Positions 8,126-16,006 of a DNA stretch of 32,899 nt are shown one piece after another. This DNA is from Rhodopila sp. GTDB lineage: Bacteria > Pseudomonadota > Alphaproteobacteria > Acetobacterales > Acetobacteraceae. Positions within the stretch are counted from its first letter, which is position 1; the number at the start of each line of letters is the position of its first letter. The position numbers and the translations under genes are program-made. A model generated the notes under the pieces. The model was not told the DNA's origin and did no database searches. It saw nothing but the letters and a program-made list of their open reading frames with translations. Where the stretch lies: assembly GCA_025355085.1 (NCBI GenBank), contig JANXLQ010000011.1, forward strand, positions 1 through 32,899, given 5' to 3'.

Positions 8126-8277
8126 GCAGTTCTCATTTTGGTGTCTGCGGCCGCGATCGCCTTCCACGTCATGATGCGCGAAGGCGCGCCTTCCACGTCC
8201 AGCAGTTCTCATTATGGCTTTGGGGGCTGCCGACGCCTCCTCCGTCATGGCGGGCGAAGGCCCGCCATCCACGCCTT
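8126..8277. repeat. Two tandem ~76-bp repeat units with a conserved GAAG-loop hairpin
   Basis: Units start at 8126 and 8202, both with GCAGTTCTCATT and both ending near CCACG. Each carries a stem capped by GAAG. In unit 2, TGGCGGGC pairs with GCCCGCCA (8 bp). In unit 1, GCGC pairs with GCGC plus a wobble. The third pair from the loop is G-C in one unit and C-G in the other. A relative of the start (GCAGTTCTTATTTTGG) lies at 32619. The whole 8068-8374 gap between psd and gshA is this repeat plus the psd promoter region, and I see no gene in it. Confidence 0.7.
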
Positions 8278-8374
8278 TACTGATCCGAGACGCCAAAAGA
8301 CGTGAATGCCGCCCTTCGCCCCATGACGTCGAAAGTCGATTGCCGGCGAGTCGCAGGCAGAGCCTCGGCGATCC

Positions 8375-9754
8375 TCAGATCGCGGCTTCCTGGAAAATCC
8401 GCCGCGTGTCGCCTTTCCATGGCCCGTTGTATTGCGCCAACCAGTGTTCCGCCTGGGTCGGCCCCCCTGCGGCAATGGCCTGCAACGGGTCCAGAAACGA
8501 CCGTTCATCCTCGCCCGCCGCGTTCAACCGGTTGCGCGCGCGCATGCCGTCCATCGCGATCGCCACCACGTCGCCAACGATGTCGCGCAACGTGCCGCCG
8601 CGCCACGGCGCCGAAAGCCCCTGGCGTGGTACCGCGGCGCGAGCGGTGATGGCATCCTCCCAGCCGGCGCCTTTCAGCAGGGCTTCCGCGGCGGACAGGG
8701 CCGCGTCATCGTACAGAAGCCCGACCCAAAGCGCCGATTGCGCCAGCATCATCTCGGCCGTTCCGGCGTCGGCGCCGCGCATCTCCAGGAAGCGCTTCAG
8801 ACGGACATCGGTGAAGGCCGTGGTCACATGGTCGGCGAAGTCGCCCATCGTGGCGGTCACGCCGGCCAGGGCGGGAATGCGGCCGGCCATGTAGGCGGTG
8901 AACGACTCGCCCGCCACGTCGATATAGCCGCCGTTGCGATAGACAAAATACATCGGCACGGTCTCGATCAGCCATTCCGCGTAGCGCTCGAACCCAAACC
9001 CGTCCTCGAACATCACCTTGGGAATGCTGGAGCGTTGGTTGTCCGTGTCGGTCCAGACATGCGCCCGATACGACAGAAAACCGTTCGGCTTGCCCTCGGT
9101 GAACGGGGAGTTGGCGAACAGCGCCGTCGCCAGCGGTTGCAGCAGCAGCGACACGCGCAGTTTCCGCCGCATGTCTTCCTCGGACGAGAAATCGAGATTG
9201 ACCTGCACGGTACAGGTGCGGGTCATCATATCCAGGCCCATGCTGCCAACCAGCGGCATGTAGCGCCGCATAATGGCATAGCGCCCCTTGGGCATCCACG
9301 GCATCGCCGCGCGAGTCGCCAGCGGGTGAAAACCGAGCGGCGCGAAGCCCGTGTCGAGGCCTTCGCACGCGGCGCGGACCTGATCGTAATGGTCATCGAG
9401 TTCCTGCTTGGTCTCATGCAGGGTTTCGACCGGTCCGCCGGACAGCTCAAGCTGGCCAGCCGGTTCCAGCGACACCGAGGCGGCACCCTGTTTCAACCCG
9501 ATTGCATTCTCTCCATCCAGGATGGGGATACCGCCGAATTTGGCCATACCGGCCAGAATATCGCGAATGCTGCCGGGCTGGCCGTCCGCCGGCAGATAGG
9601 GCGGGGCGGTCAGGTCGTGGTTGCGAAAGCCAAACTTCTCGTGCTCCGTGCCGATGCGGAACGCGTCCTTCGGCTTACAGCCGGCGGATAGGTATTCAGC
9701 CATTTGTGTGACCGACGTAAGCGGCGTGTCGTCGGCGTCTCCGGGATTCGACAT
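8375..9754 (-). CDS. gshA: Glutamate-cysteine ligase, plant/alphaproteobacterial type
   Basis: First enzyme of glutathione synthesis; it makes gamma-glutamylcysteine from Glu, Cys and ATP. The 459-residue product from ATG 9754 carries blocks of the plant-type GCL2 family: FRIGTEHEKFGF near residue 35, ASVSLEPAGQLELSGGP near 95-115, and a LHETKQELDDHYDQVRA helix. Further on are GLGFHP-like GFAPLGFHPLATR, WMPKGRYAIMRRYMP, and TCTVQVNLDFSSEEDM. It is cytoplasmic. It follows rsmE by 105 bases on the same strand, a common alphaproteobacterial pairing, and the two are likely co-transcribed. The ATG at 9754 (MSNPGDADD) is preferred over an upstream extension because the extension lacks family similarity. 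The ribosome-binding site (GGGAA) is weak. Confidence 0.95.
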   Translation of the reverse strand: MSNPGDADDTPLTSVTQMAEYLSAGCKPKDAFRIGTEHEKFGFRNHDLTAPPYLPADGQPGSIRDILAGMAKFGGIPILDGENAIGLKQGAASVSLEPAGQLELSGGPVETLHETKQELDDHYDQVRAACEGLDTGFAPLGFHPLATRAAMPWMPKGRYAIMRRYMPLVGSMGLDMMTRTCTVQVNLDFSSEEDMRRKLRVSLLLQPLATALFANSPFTEGKPNGFLSYRAHVWTDTDNQRSSIPKVMFEDGFGFERYAEWLIETVPMYFVYRNGGYIDVAGESFTAYMAGRIPALAGVTATMGDFADHVTTAFTDVRLKRFLEMRGADAGTAEMMLAQSALWVGLLYDDAALSAAEALLKGAGWEDAITARAAVPRQGLSAPWRGGTLRDIVGDVVAIAMDGMRARNRLNAAGEDERSFLDPLQAIAAGGPTQAEHWLAQYNGPWKGDTRRIFQEAAI

Positions 9755-9859
9755 AGGGTTCCCAAGGCATTTTCGGTTGCTACCGCCGGACGGGCGATAG
9801 AGCGCTTCGACGGCCCGGATATGGGAACGCCGGCACACCTCACTGTTAAAACCAGCGTA

Positions 9860-10558
9860 CTAGCCACACCCTGAGGCTTGCAACAAGGCCAGACCGGCGA
9901 TGGCTGCTGTTTCTGCCCGAAGGATGCGGGGACCGAGAGAAATCGGACGAACAAACCGGCACCGGTCCAGCACCATAAGGTCGCGCGGTCCGAAGCCGCC
10001 TTCAGGGCCGATCAGCAATCCAGCCGGGCCCGATGAGGGCGTCAATTTCTGCGTATCGGCCCTTTCGAGCGCCACGAATAAAGACCGGCCGGCGGGCCAT
10101 TCCGCCAAATTGTCATGCAGTTGCCGCACTGGACGGATATCGGGAACCGTCAGCCGTTCGCTTTGTTCGGAGGCTTCGATAGCAATGGCCCGCAACCGGT
10201 CGAGGTTGACCCGGCCGGCGTTGGTGCGTTCGGTGAAGACGGGGATCAGCACAGACACCCCCAGTTCGGTCGCCTTCTGGACCACAAGGTCGGTGGTATC
10301 GCGTTTCAGCACCGCGAACATCAGCCATAAATCTTCATCGCCAGCCTGCGGCCGAACCAGGGTTGCCGCCGTGAAACCGGCCTTGCCGCGGGACAGGGTG
10401 GCGATCCGCGAGTCCCACTCACCGTCGCGCCCATTGAACAGGCGCACGGTATCGCCGATGGAGCGCCGCATCACGCCGCCCAGGTAGTGCGCCTGGCCCT
10501 CGGTCGCCTCTACGGACGCACCGGCGGAAAGGTCTGCTTCGACATGCAGGCGGATCAT
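9860..10558 (-). CDS. rsmE: 16S rRNA (uracil(1498)-N3)-methyltransferase
   Basis: RsmE methylates U1498 of 16S rRNA using S-adenosylmethionine. The 232-residue protein has an N-terminal PUA-like RNA-binding part (IRLHVEADL to about residue 70, with GQAHYLGGVMR). A SPOUT methyltransferase domain follows. Its knot motifs are LIGPEGGFG (G184 onward) and ISLGPRILRAETAAIAGLAL at the C-terminus, the SAM-binding knot. The start at 10558 (MIRLHVEADLS) matches where homologues begin. A much longer upstream frame is antisense to ubiA and rejected. It is divergent from ubiA with only about 57 bases between start codons, so both promoters must overlap there. It heads a probable rsmE-gshA unit. Confidence 0.96.
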   Translation of the reverse strand: MIRLHVEADLSAGASVEATEGQAHYLGGVMRRSIGDTVRLFNGRDGEWDSRIATLSRGKAGFTAATLVRPQAGDEDLWLMFAVLKRDTTDLVVQKATELGVSVLIPVFTERTNAGRVNLDRLRAIAIEASEQSERLTVPDIRPVRQLHDNLAEWPAGRSLFVALERADTQKLTPSSGPAGLLIGPEGGFGPRDLMVLDRCRFVRPISLGPRILRAETAAIAGLALLQASGCG

Positions 10559-10615
10559 GTGATTGGTGTATGCTCTGTTGACGGAACCATGGAACGGCGA
10601 ACAAACCTCTTGAAA

Positions 10616-11509
10616 ATGCACACAGACATCGTCGCCACCGGCTGGGTCGCCCGGCTGCCGCGCACTTGGCTTCCCTACCTGATTCTGGCGCGCGTGGACA
10701 GACCGATCGGCACCTGGCTGCTGTTTCTGCCCGGACTGTGGGGGATTCTGCTGGTGCGGGCGCCGGTATCCGAGACGATCCGGCTGGTAGCCCTGTTCGC
10801 GGTTGGCAGTCTGGCGATGCGGGCGGCCGGCTGTGTCGTCAACGACCTGTGGGACCGGGACATCGATCGCAAAGTGGTTCGCACCGCCGGGAGGCCGTTG
10901 GCATCGGGGGCGCTGCGACCGAGGCACGCATTGGTGTTCCTGGCGATCTTGCTCCTGGCGGGACTGGCTGTGCTGCTGCAACTCAATCGCCTGTCGCAGG
11001 CACTGGGCGTGGCGTCGCTGCTGCTGGTCGGGCTGTATCCGCTGGCCAAGCGCGTGACCTGGTGGCCGCAACTAATGATGGGCTTCACATTCGGATTCGG
11101 CGCCCCACTGGGCTATGCCGCCGCCGCCGGCCGGTTGGATGCGGCCTGGGTCGCGCTGTATGCCGCCGCCATCCTGTGGGACCTGGGGTTCGACACGATC
11201 TACGCCCACCAGGACCGGGAGGACGACGCCCTGGCCGGCGTCCACTCCACCGCTCGGTTGTTCGGCGAGCACACGCGACCGTTCCTGGCGGGCTGCTATG
11301 CGGCGTCGATGGCGGTGCTGGTGCTGGCGGGGTGGCTGTCCGGGATCGGTGCGTGGTTCTACCCGGCGTTGATTCTGCCGGCGGGGTTGCTGGCGAGGCA
11401 GGTCATTGCGTTGGATATCGACGACCCCGCCGGGTGCCTGCGCCTGTTCCGTGCCAACCGGGAGGTCGGGCTGGCGGTTGGGTTGGCGATTTTGGCGGGT
11501 TGGCTTTGA
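10616..11509 (+). CDS. ubiA: 4-hydroxybenzoate octaprenyltransferase
   Basis: UbiA prenylates 4-hydroxybenzoate in ubiquinone synthesis at the inner membrane. From ATG 10616 the product is 297 residues. Both Asp-rich Mg-pyrophosphate motifs are visible: NDLWDRDIDRKVVRTAGRP and DTIYAHQDREDDALAGV. The family block LARVDRPIGTWLLFLPGLWG lies near the N-terminus. About eight to nine hydrophobic helices are present. An upstream in-frame ATG at 10589 would add nine residues. I prefer 10616 (MHTDIVATGW) by analogy with homologues, although neither start has a strong ribosome-binding site. Its divergent partner is rsmE, an arrangement seen in related alphaproteobacteria. Confidence 0.95.
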   Translation: MHTDIVATGWVARLPRTWLPYLILARVDRPIGTWLLFLPGLWGILLVRAPVSETIRLVALFAVGSLAMRAAGCVVNDLWDRDIDRKVVRTAGRPLASGALRPRHALVFLAILLLAGLAVLLQLNRLSQALGVASLLLVGLYPLAKRVTWWPQLMMGFTFGFGAPLGYAAAAGRLDAAWVALYAAAILWDLGFDTIYAHQDREDDALAGVHSTARLFGEHTRPFLAGCYAASMAVLVLAGWLSGIGAWFYPALILPAGLLARQVIALDIDDPAGCLRLFRANREVGLAVGLAILAGWL

Positions 11510-12023
11510 GCTCGCTCCCGGGATTGGCGCGTGTAAGGCAGGAAGAAAGTCAGATTGTACCACGCAGGCAGAACGAGGACCTCGGAGCGCCACGGAGAAG
11601 CAAGCCAGCGTGCTTCACGCGGGTTGTTCCGGAGCAAAAAGGAAACGATTGCACCCCGATGCCGGGGTTAGCAGCCAAATTCCTACCAACCAACCCGCGT
11701 TTCGGCCGTTCGGTCCAATCCCGTCATGAAAGGCGCAGACCTGTCATAACGATCAGGACAAGGGAGAAAAAACTCATCTCGCAAAAAGCCCGGAGCAGCG
11801 TTTTGTCACACCCTGCCGCGCCTGCCACCACCCCGGACGCGACGGTGACATGTCCGAACAGAGTGCCGTTGGTAATATTTTCGTATTTCCGCGCCGTCGA
11901 TTTCGACGCGCGTCTCTGTGATCTCGGGCCTTTCTCTTTCTGTCTCTGTGTTAAAAACTGGCTTGCTTGCCCAACGTTGGGCGCCCGGAACCCGACCGCG
12001 AAACTCCGGTCACGGGCGCACCG
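11510..12023. other. Gene-free 514-bp stretch with degenerate repeats
   Basis: No convincing gene lies here. Near 11561-11603 there is a purine-rich segment with period-like CGAGGACCTCGGAGCG and CCACGGAGAAG. Near 11908-11957 there is a pyrimidine-rich segment (CTCTGTGATCTCG, then TTTCTGTCTCTGTGTTAAAA) whose complement reads as loosely repeated ACAGAGAC. These look like two decayed ends of an intergenic repeat family, distinct from the CCACGAAG element. A weak inverted pair, TGTCAC (11804-11809) and GTGACA (11845-11850), lies between. A methyltransferase gene begins at 12024. Confidence 0.5.
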
Positions 12024-12770
12024 ATGACCGGAACATCCGATGTCATAAAGACAATTCCAGAAGCCCACCCGCACTCCACCCACCCGCACCCCACCCACCC
12101 GGGCTCTGCCGGCCCACATCCCGGCGATTCCAATCCAGCCGAAGCGTTCATCCGCGCCAACACCATTCTCGCCACCGCCCCGCATGTGCCGGAAATCCAG
12201 CTCTACCTCGCCACCGAGATCACCCCAATCTGGCAGGCCACCGAAAACTGGATGGCGGAAAACAATGTAGAGCCGCCGTTCTGGGCGTTCGCCTGGCCGG
12301 GCGGACAGGCGTTGGCCCGCCACATTCTCGACAACCCGGAACTAGTGGCCGGCAAGCGTGTGCTGGATTTCGCCGCCGGGGGTGGGATAGCGGCGATCGC
12401 CTGCGTCATGGCCGGCGCGGCATCGGTGGAGGCGTGCGAGATCGACCTTCTCGCGCTTGCCGCTATCGGCTTAAACGCCGCGACCAACGACACCGCCGTC
12501 ACCCTGGCCGGGGACGTGATCGGCGCCGTCTGCCGGTGGGACCTGATCATGTGTGGCGACGTGTGTTATGAGGCGCCGATGACCGGCCATATCATGCCGT
12601 GGCTGATCGGCATGTCCCGCACCGCGGACGTCTGGATCGCCGATCCGGGACGCGCCTACCTGCCCAAGGCAGGACTGGAACCATTCGGAGTCTATCGAAT
12701 TGAGACCACGCGGGAACTCGAAGACCGCCCCGTCCGCGAGGTCACGCTCTATCGGGTCCGCCCCGGCTAA
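12024..12770 (+). CDS. METTL20-like class I methyltransferase (probable ETF-beta lysine methyltransferase)
   Basis: The 248-residue product has a seven-beta-strand SAM-dependent methyltransferase fold: motif I RVLDFAAGGGIAAIA, post-I acidic VEACEIDLLALAAI, and WDLIMCGDVCYEAPM. The GDxxYE block, the upstream PPFWAFAWPGGQALAR entry motif and overall size match the METTL20/ETFBKMT group. That group trimethylates lysines on the beta subunit of electron-transfer flavoprotein; alphaproteobacterial homologues are known. The substrate here is inferred. Residues about 14-35 are a low-complexity His/Pro/Thr stretch encoded by two 15-bp repeats (12069-12098), absent from the usual family core. The ATG at 12024 is the only ATG before the core, but translation could begin at a non-ATG codon after the repeat. 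It is convergent with the next gene. Confidence 0.8.
   Translation: MTGTSDVIKTIPEAHPHSTHPHPTHPGSAGPHPGDSNPAEAFIRANTILATAPHVPEIQLYLATEITPIWQATENWMAENNVEPPFWAFAWPGGQALARHILDNPELVAGKRVLDFAAGGGIAAIACVMAGAASVEACEIDLLALAAIGLNAATNDTAVTLAGDVIGAVCRWDLIMCGDVCYEAPMTGHIMPWLIGMSRTADVWIADPGRAYLPKAGLEPFGVYRIETTRELEDRPVREVTLYRVRPG
12069..12098. repeat. Two 15-bp in-frame repeats encoding a His-Pro stretch
   Basis: CCGCACTCCACCCAC (12069-12083) is followed by CCGCACCCCACCCAC (12084-12098), differing at one base. A 15-bp period keeps the frame and gives His/Pro/Thr-rich residues near the methyltransferase N-terminus. Confidence 0.75.
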
Positions 12771-12788
12771 CATGTATGGGCAAAGCGC

Positions 12789-12896
12789 ATCAGAATCGAA
12801 CGCACCAGAATCTAACGCGCAGAATCTACCGCCCCAGAATCTACCGCGCCGGAATCTACCGCGCCAAAATTTAACGCGCCAAAATCTAACGCGTAT
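12789..12896. repeat. Degenerate ~15-bp tandem array, about seven units
   Basis: About seven adjacent units follow the form CAGAATCTAACGCGC: variants include CAGAATCGAACGCAC, CAGAATCTACCGCC, CGGAATCTACCGCGC, CAAAATTTAACGCGC and CAAAATCTAACGCG. The array fills the space between two convergent genes. Its last unit contains the CTA that, on the minus strand, is the TAG stop of the exported-protein gene. Confidence 0.85.
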
Positions 12897-14292
12897 GTCC
12901 GGCCGGCTGACCGAACGCCACGCCGTTAATCGTCATAGCGCCACCACCCAAGGAGATATCCCAGACGATGCTGTCGCCCTGAATGCGGCCCATGCCCTTT
13001 GCCAGGAACACCATCGGCAGGGCGCCTTGCAGCCCCGGCTTGCCCATTGCCTGACTAAGCAATGCGTCGGTGCCGCTGGCGGAGATGTGGATGTCGGTGC
13101 CAAGGTCTCCATTGGGGCGTGACAAAAATCGTGCCGAACCTTGCACATGCAGCGGGCCGGCATCGAAGGCGAACGATTCGATAGCCGCCTTCGCACCCGG
13201 TGTCGCCAACATCCCCGCGGCTCGGGTTTGCAGCGCGGCCGTGTCCGGATTGGGCACGAGGCCAGCCCGAAGCAACGCCGTCACGGCGGCGACCGGTAAG
13301 CCGGCAACCACCGTCCGGGCAGTCAGGTGATGCGGTAGCAGCGCGGCGGTGTCGGCAGACAGGGAGGTCAGCGACAGATCGTCCATTGCAACATCCAGTC
13401 CGGCGTTAAGAAGCCGATCCTCGGCGCTCCCTTTCGCATCGAGCCGCAGTCGGCCCATCGTGCCGGTGGTGCGATCGCCTCGGTCGAACTTCAGGCCGGT
13501 AAGCACCTGCGACGCATCGAACCGGCTCAACAGTCCGGCGGTCGCGTCAAGCATCTCCTGCATGTCATGGCGTTGAATGGAGGAGGCGGGAGGTCGCCGA
13601 TCAGTCTGCATCAACCCGTTCGCCGCCGCCATCAGGCGTGCAGCCTGTTGGTGATCGAGGCCGTAAAGCGCGATCTGGCCGTCGAGGTGACGCACATGAC
13701 TTTCGGCCGCCTCCCCGCCAGATTCTCGTGTTACGACATGCCAGCTCGACGCGGAATTCTTTGCCAGCAGATCCAGCCGGCCGGCCGAAGCGGCGGTGGA
13801 TGCGGCGTTCAGCGTCACCCGCTCGATCGTTTGTTCGGTGTCCTGGCCGCCGGATGCGGAGTGCAACGCAATGGCGCCCAGCTCCGCCAGGAACGTCGAT
13901 GGAGACAGGCGTTGCGGATCGAGCCGGCCATGCATGGACTGGCGGCCAAGCGTGTAGGACACAACGTTATCGATGCTGCTGCCCAGCGCACCGGCCGGCG
14001 GCACCGTGACCGACGTAAGGTCCCACGCGCCGTTAGCTGCGGGACGAGCCATAGCCACCACAGACGCAGCGGCCGGCGCGGCGAATCCGTTCAGTGGAAT
14101 CTGGATCTGAACATCGGCCCCTGATTGAGTCACCCGAGCGGCCTGCCCCCCAACGGAAATCGCCCCAAAACTGAGCAGCGACAGTGTCTCGGTCAGGCTG
14201 GATCGTAGCGCGTCGATGTCGGTTTGCGCTTGCGCCGCCGAAGCGGTCAGAGTCAATCCTAACATGATCGACACACGGGAAAATCGGCCCAT
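12886..14292 (-). CDS. Exported protein of unknown function (DUF2125/DUF945-like architecture)
   Basis: The 468-residue product has a Sec signal peptide (MGRFSRVSIMLGLTLTASAA) with likely cleavage after AQA at residue 22, so it is periplasmic or envelope-associated. The rest alternates hydrophobic beta-strand-like stretches and repeated 'LD..RLSLxxL' segments. It finishes with DISLGGGAMTINGVAF, a C-terminal pattern that resembles DUF2125/DUF945/AsmA-like proteins. I cannot assign it firmly. The ATG at 14292 has GGAAC eight bases upstream. A longer frame through 14391 is rejected because it runs into the GTCTGTCACTGGCCC tandem repeat. The TAG stop lies inside the 12789-12896 array, so the C-terminus may have been altered by the repeat. 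Confidence 0.65.
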   Translation of the reverse strand: MGRFSRVSIMLGLTLTASAAQAQTDIDALRSSLTETLSLLSFGAISVGGQAARVTQSGADVQIQIPLNGFAAPAAASVVAMARPAANGAWDLTSVTVPPAGALGSSIDNVVSYTLGRQSMHGRLDPQRLSPSTFLAELGAIALHSASGGQDTEQTIERVTLNAASTAASAGRLDLLAKNSASSWHVVTRESGGEAAESHVRHLDGQIALYGLDHQQAARLMAAANGLMQTDRRPPASSIQRHDMQEMLDATAGLLSRFDASQVLTGLKFDRGDRTTGTMGRLRLDAKGSAEDRLLNAGLDVAMDDLSLTSLSADTAALLPHHLTARTVVAGLPVAAVTALLRAGLVPNPDTAALQTRAAGMLATPGAKAAIESFAFDAGPLHVQGSARFLSRPNGDLGTDIHISASGTDALLSQAMGKPGLQGALPMVFLAKGMGRIQGDSIVWDISLGGGAMTINGVAFGQPAGHTR

Positions 14293-14351
14293 CGCTGTTC
14301 CTTTATCGTGATGGTTCCTGCCGGTCTGTGTTCGGCTGGCATCGATCGGCC

Positions 14352-14424
14352 ACTCTGTCACTGGCCCGTCTGTCACTGGCCCGTCTGTCACCGGTCATCT
14401 GCCACCGGTCATCTGTCATCGGCA
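14352..14424. repeat. 15-bp tandem array between sensor kinase and exported-protein genes
   Basis: Units CTCTGTCACTGGCCC, GTCTGTCACTGGCCC and GTCTGTCACCGGTCA are followed by CTGCCACCGGTCAT and CTGTCATCGGCAA, giving about five units with a 14-15 bp period. It occupies the 194-base gap just upstream of the exported-protein gene, where that gene's promoter would be expected. Confidence 0.85.
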
Positions 14425-14486
14425 AACAACGGTCGCGGTCGATTCGCAGGCCAGCCCGAACACATTCGCGACGATGCCATGCGCTT

Positions 14487-15848
14487 TCAAAGCTGCGCCG
14501 CCGGCAACCAGACGCTGACCGTGGTGCCCTGGCCTTCCTCACTCTCGATCAGTAGCTGGCCGCGATGGCGGTTGACGATATGCTTGACGATAGCCAACCC
14601 CAAACCCGTGCCCCCCACAGCCCGAGACCGGCCCTTATCCACCCGATAAAACCGCTCGGTTAACCTCGGTATATGCTCTCGCGGAATGCCCGCACCCTGA
14701 TCCGTGACCGCGACAACGATCCCCCGCCGGCTCGGCCAACGCTGGCCGGGTTGGGCCACGGTCACGTCCAGCCGCAACACACCGCCGTCGCGCCCGTATT
14801 TCAGGCCGTTGTCGAGCAGGTTCTGCAACACCTGCGCCATCTGGTCGGCGTCTCCGGTGACGGCCGGTAAATCCGGTTCCAACCGCAACGCCAACTGCAC
14901 CTTACGTTCGGCCAGCCCGGGTTGGAATCCCGCCACGATCCGCTGAATCAGCCCCACCAGATCCAGCGGTTCGGATGGAGTCTGATGTTCGGTCAACTCG
15001 ACCCTCGACAAACTCAGCAGATCGTCGATCAGCCGGTTCATCCGGGCGCCCTGTTCGGCCATGATCGCCAGGAATCGCTTCTGCGCGGGGGGATCGTCGG
15101 CGGCCGGACCCTGCAACGTCTCCACAAAGCCGATCAACGATGCCAGCGGAGTCCGTAGTTCGTGGCTGACATTGGCAACGAAATCGGCGCGCATCCGTTC
15201 CACCACGCGTTCGCGGGTCCGGTCCGACAGGACCAGCAGCACTTCGCCCCCATCCGCCAACGGCGGGTCCATTGGAACCACCGTGGCGTACAGGTCGCGC
15301 GCGACCGGCGCCCGCAGTCCAACCTCGGCGGCTTGTGCGAGCGTGGTGGCCATTGCCCGGTCGATGGCATTTCTCACGGCGGGATGGCGCAGCACCGCCG
15401 GCAAATCATCGCCAAACGACAACCGGGCAGAAGCGTTGGCTCGGCGTACCGCATGGTCGCGGGCGAGCACGAGGATGGGGTCTGGAAGCCGCTCCAGGAT
15501 CAAGGTATCGGCAAGGCGGTGCTGTTCCTGCAAAGCGGCACGGGCGTTTAGCCGGCGGGACAGACGCTCTATCTCGCGACCGAGCGGGTTCATCGTTACC
15601 GCGCTTTCCGCCTCGGTGAGCGAGGTGCCGGTGGCAGGTCTCGGGTCGTCGGAGGCGACCCGCCGCACCGAGTCGATCAGAAGGTCCAGATCGCGGCCCC
15701 ACACCAGCGCGAATGCGCCGGCGGTGACGGTGCAGATCGCGATACCGGCCAAAGCCGGCCAAAAGGCGGCCCATTGGAATGCAGCGAGGCATGCCAACAC
15801 CGCAGCCGGCATCCCCGCGAGGGCGGCGGTGATCCCTATGGTTCTCAT
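14487..15848 (-). CDS. phoR: PhoR-like sensor histidine kinase
   Basis: Membrane sensor kinase, probably of the phosphate-regulon type. From ATG 15848 it is 453 residues. Two adjacent TM helices (about 4-25 and 30-50) have almost no periplasmic loop, as in PhoR. A linker and PAS-like region (about 105-215) contain LPDPILVLARDHAVRRANAS. The dimerisation/phosphoacceptor domain has FVANVSHELRTPLASL (H229). The ATPase part has the N-box QVLQNLLDNGLKYG, G1 VAVTDQGAGIP, F-box LTERFYRVDKGRS and G2 GGTGLGLAIVKHI. No phoB, phoU or pst gene is visible nearby, so the assignment to phosphate sensing is from similarity only. The start is ambiguous: an in-frame ATG at 15884 exists and this 5' DNA looks repeat-derived. 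Confidence 0.85.
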   Translation of the reverse strand: MRTIGITAALAGMPAAVLACLAAFQWAAFWPALAGIAICTVTAGAFALVWGRDLDLLIDSVRRVASDDPRPATGTSLTEAESAVTMNPLGREIERLSRRLNARAALQEQHRLADTLILERLPDPILVLARDHAVRRANASARLSFGDDLPAVLRHPAVRNAIDRAMATTLAQAAEVGLRAPVARDLYATVVPMDPPLADGGEVLLVLSDRTRERVVERMRADFVANVSHELRTPLASLIGFVETLQGPAADDPPAQKRFLAIMAEQGARMNRLIDDLLSLSRVELTEHQTPSEPLDLVGLIQRIVAGFQPGLAERKVQLALRLEPDLPAVTGDADQMAQVLQNLLDNGLKYGRDGGVLRLDVTVAQPGQRWPSRRGIVVAVTDQGAGIPREHIPRLTERFYRVDKGRSRAVGGTGLGLAIVKHIVNRHRGQLLIESEEGQGTTVSVWLPAAQL

Positions 15849-15900
15849 GGCGGCGAATTCCGGCGCGGGGCGTTCGCCCGCCATAAGGGACAGAGCGGAT
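15800..15900. repeat. Probable dispersed hairpin repeats overlapping the sensor-kinase 5' end
   Basis: The plus strand reads CATCCCCGCGAGGGCGG near 15809-15825 and GATCCCTATGG at 15831-15841, like the widespread CATCCCCGCGAAGGCGGGGATCC intergenic repeat with a damaged right arm. Just beyond, GGGCGTTCGCCC (12-base palindrome, complement on both strands) lies within GGCGCGGGGCGTTCGCCCGC (15868-15887), resembling the GGCGGGCGAAGGCCCGCC stem of the 8202 repeat unit. The predicted first TM helix of the kinase is partly encoded by this DNA. Assignment as repeat-derived is inference. Confidence 0.45.
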
Positions 15901-16006
15901 TTGGTCCCGCAACGCCAAAGACAGCGCCGATCACCTTGTACGCCCAATCGTTGCGTCTGCCCCATCCAAGACGGGAACGGCCCGGGGCTGTTGCGCAATC
16001 AGCATA

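Noticed and set aside
10666-12027. 453-codon plus-strand frame across ubiA
   Set aside because: It is in another frame of ubiA, Gly/Arg-rich, and continues into repeat DNA; it is a composition artefact.
14293-14391. N-terminal extension of the exported protein (MTDGPVTDGPVTEW...)
   Set aside because: It is made by the tandem repeat; the signal peptide and ribosome-binding site place the start at 14292.
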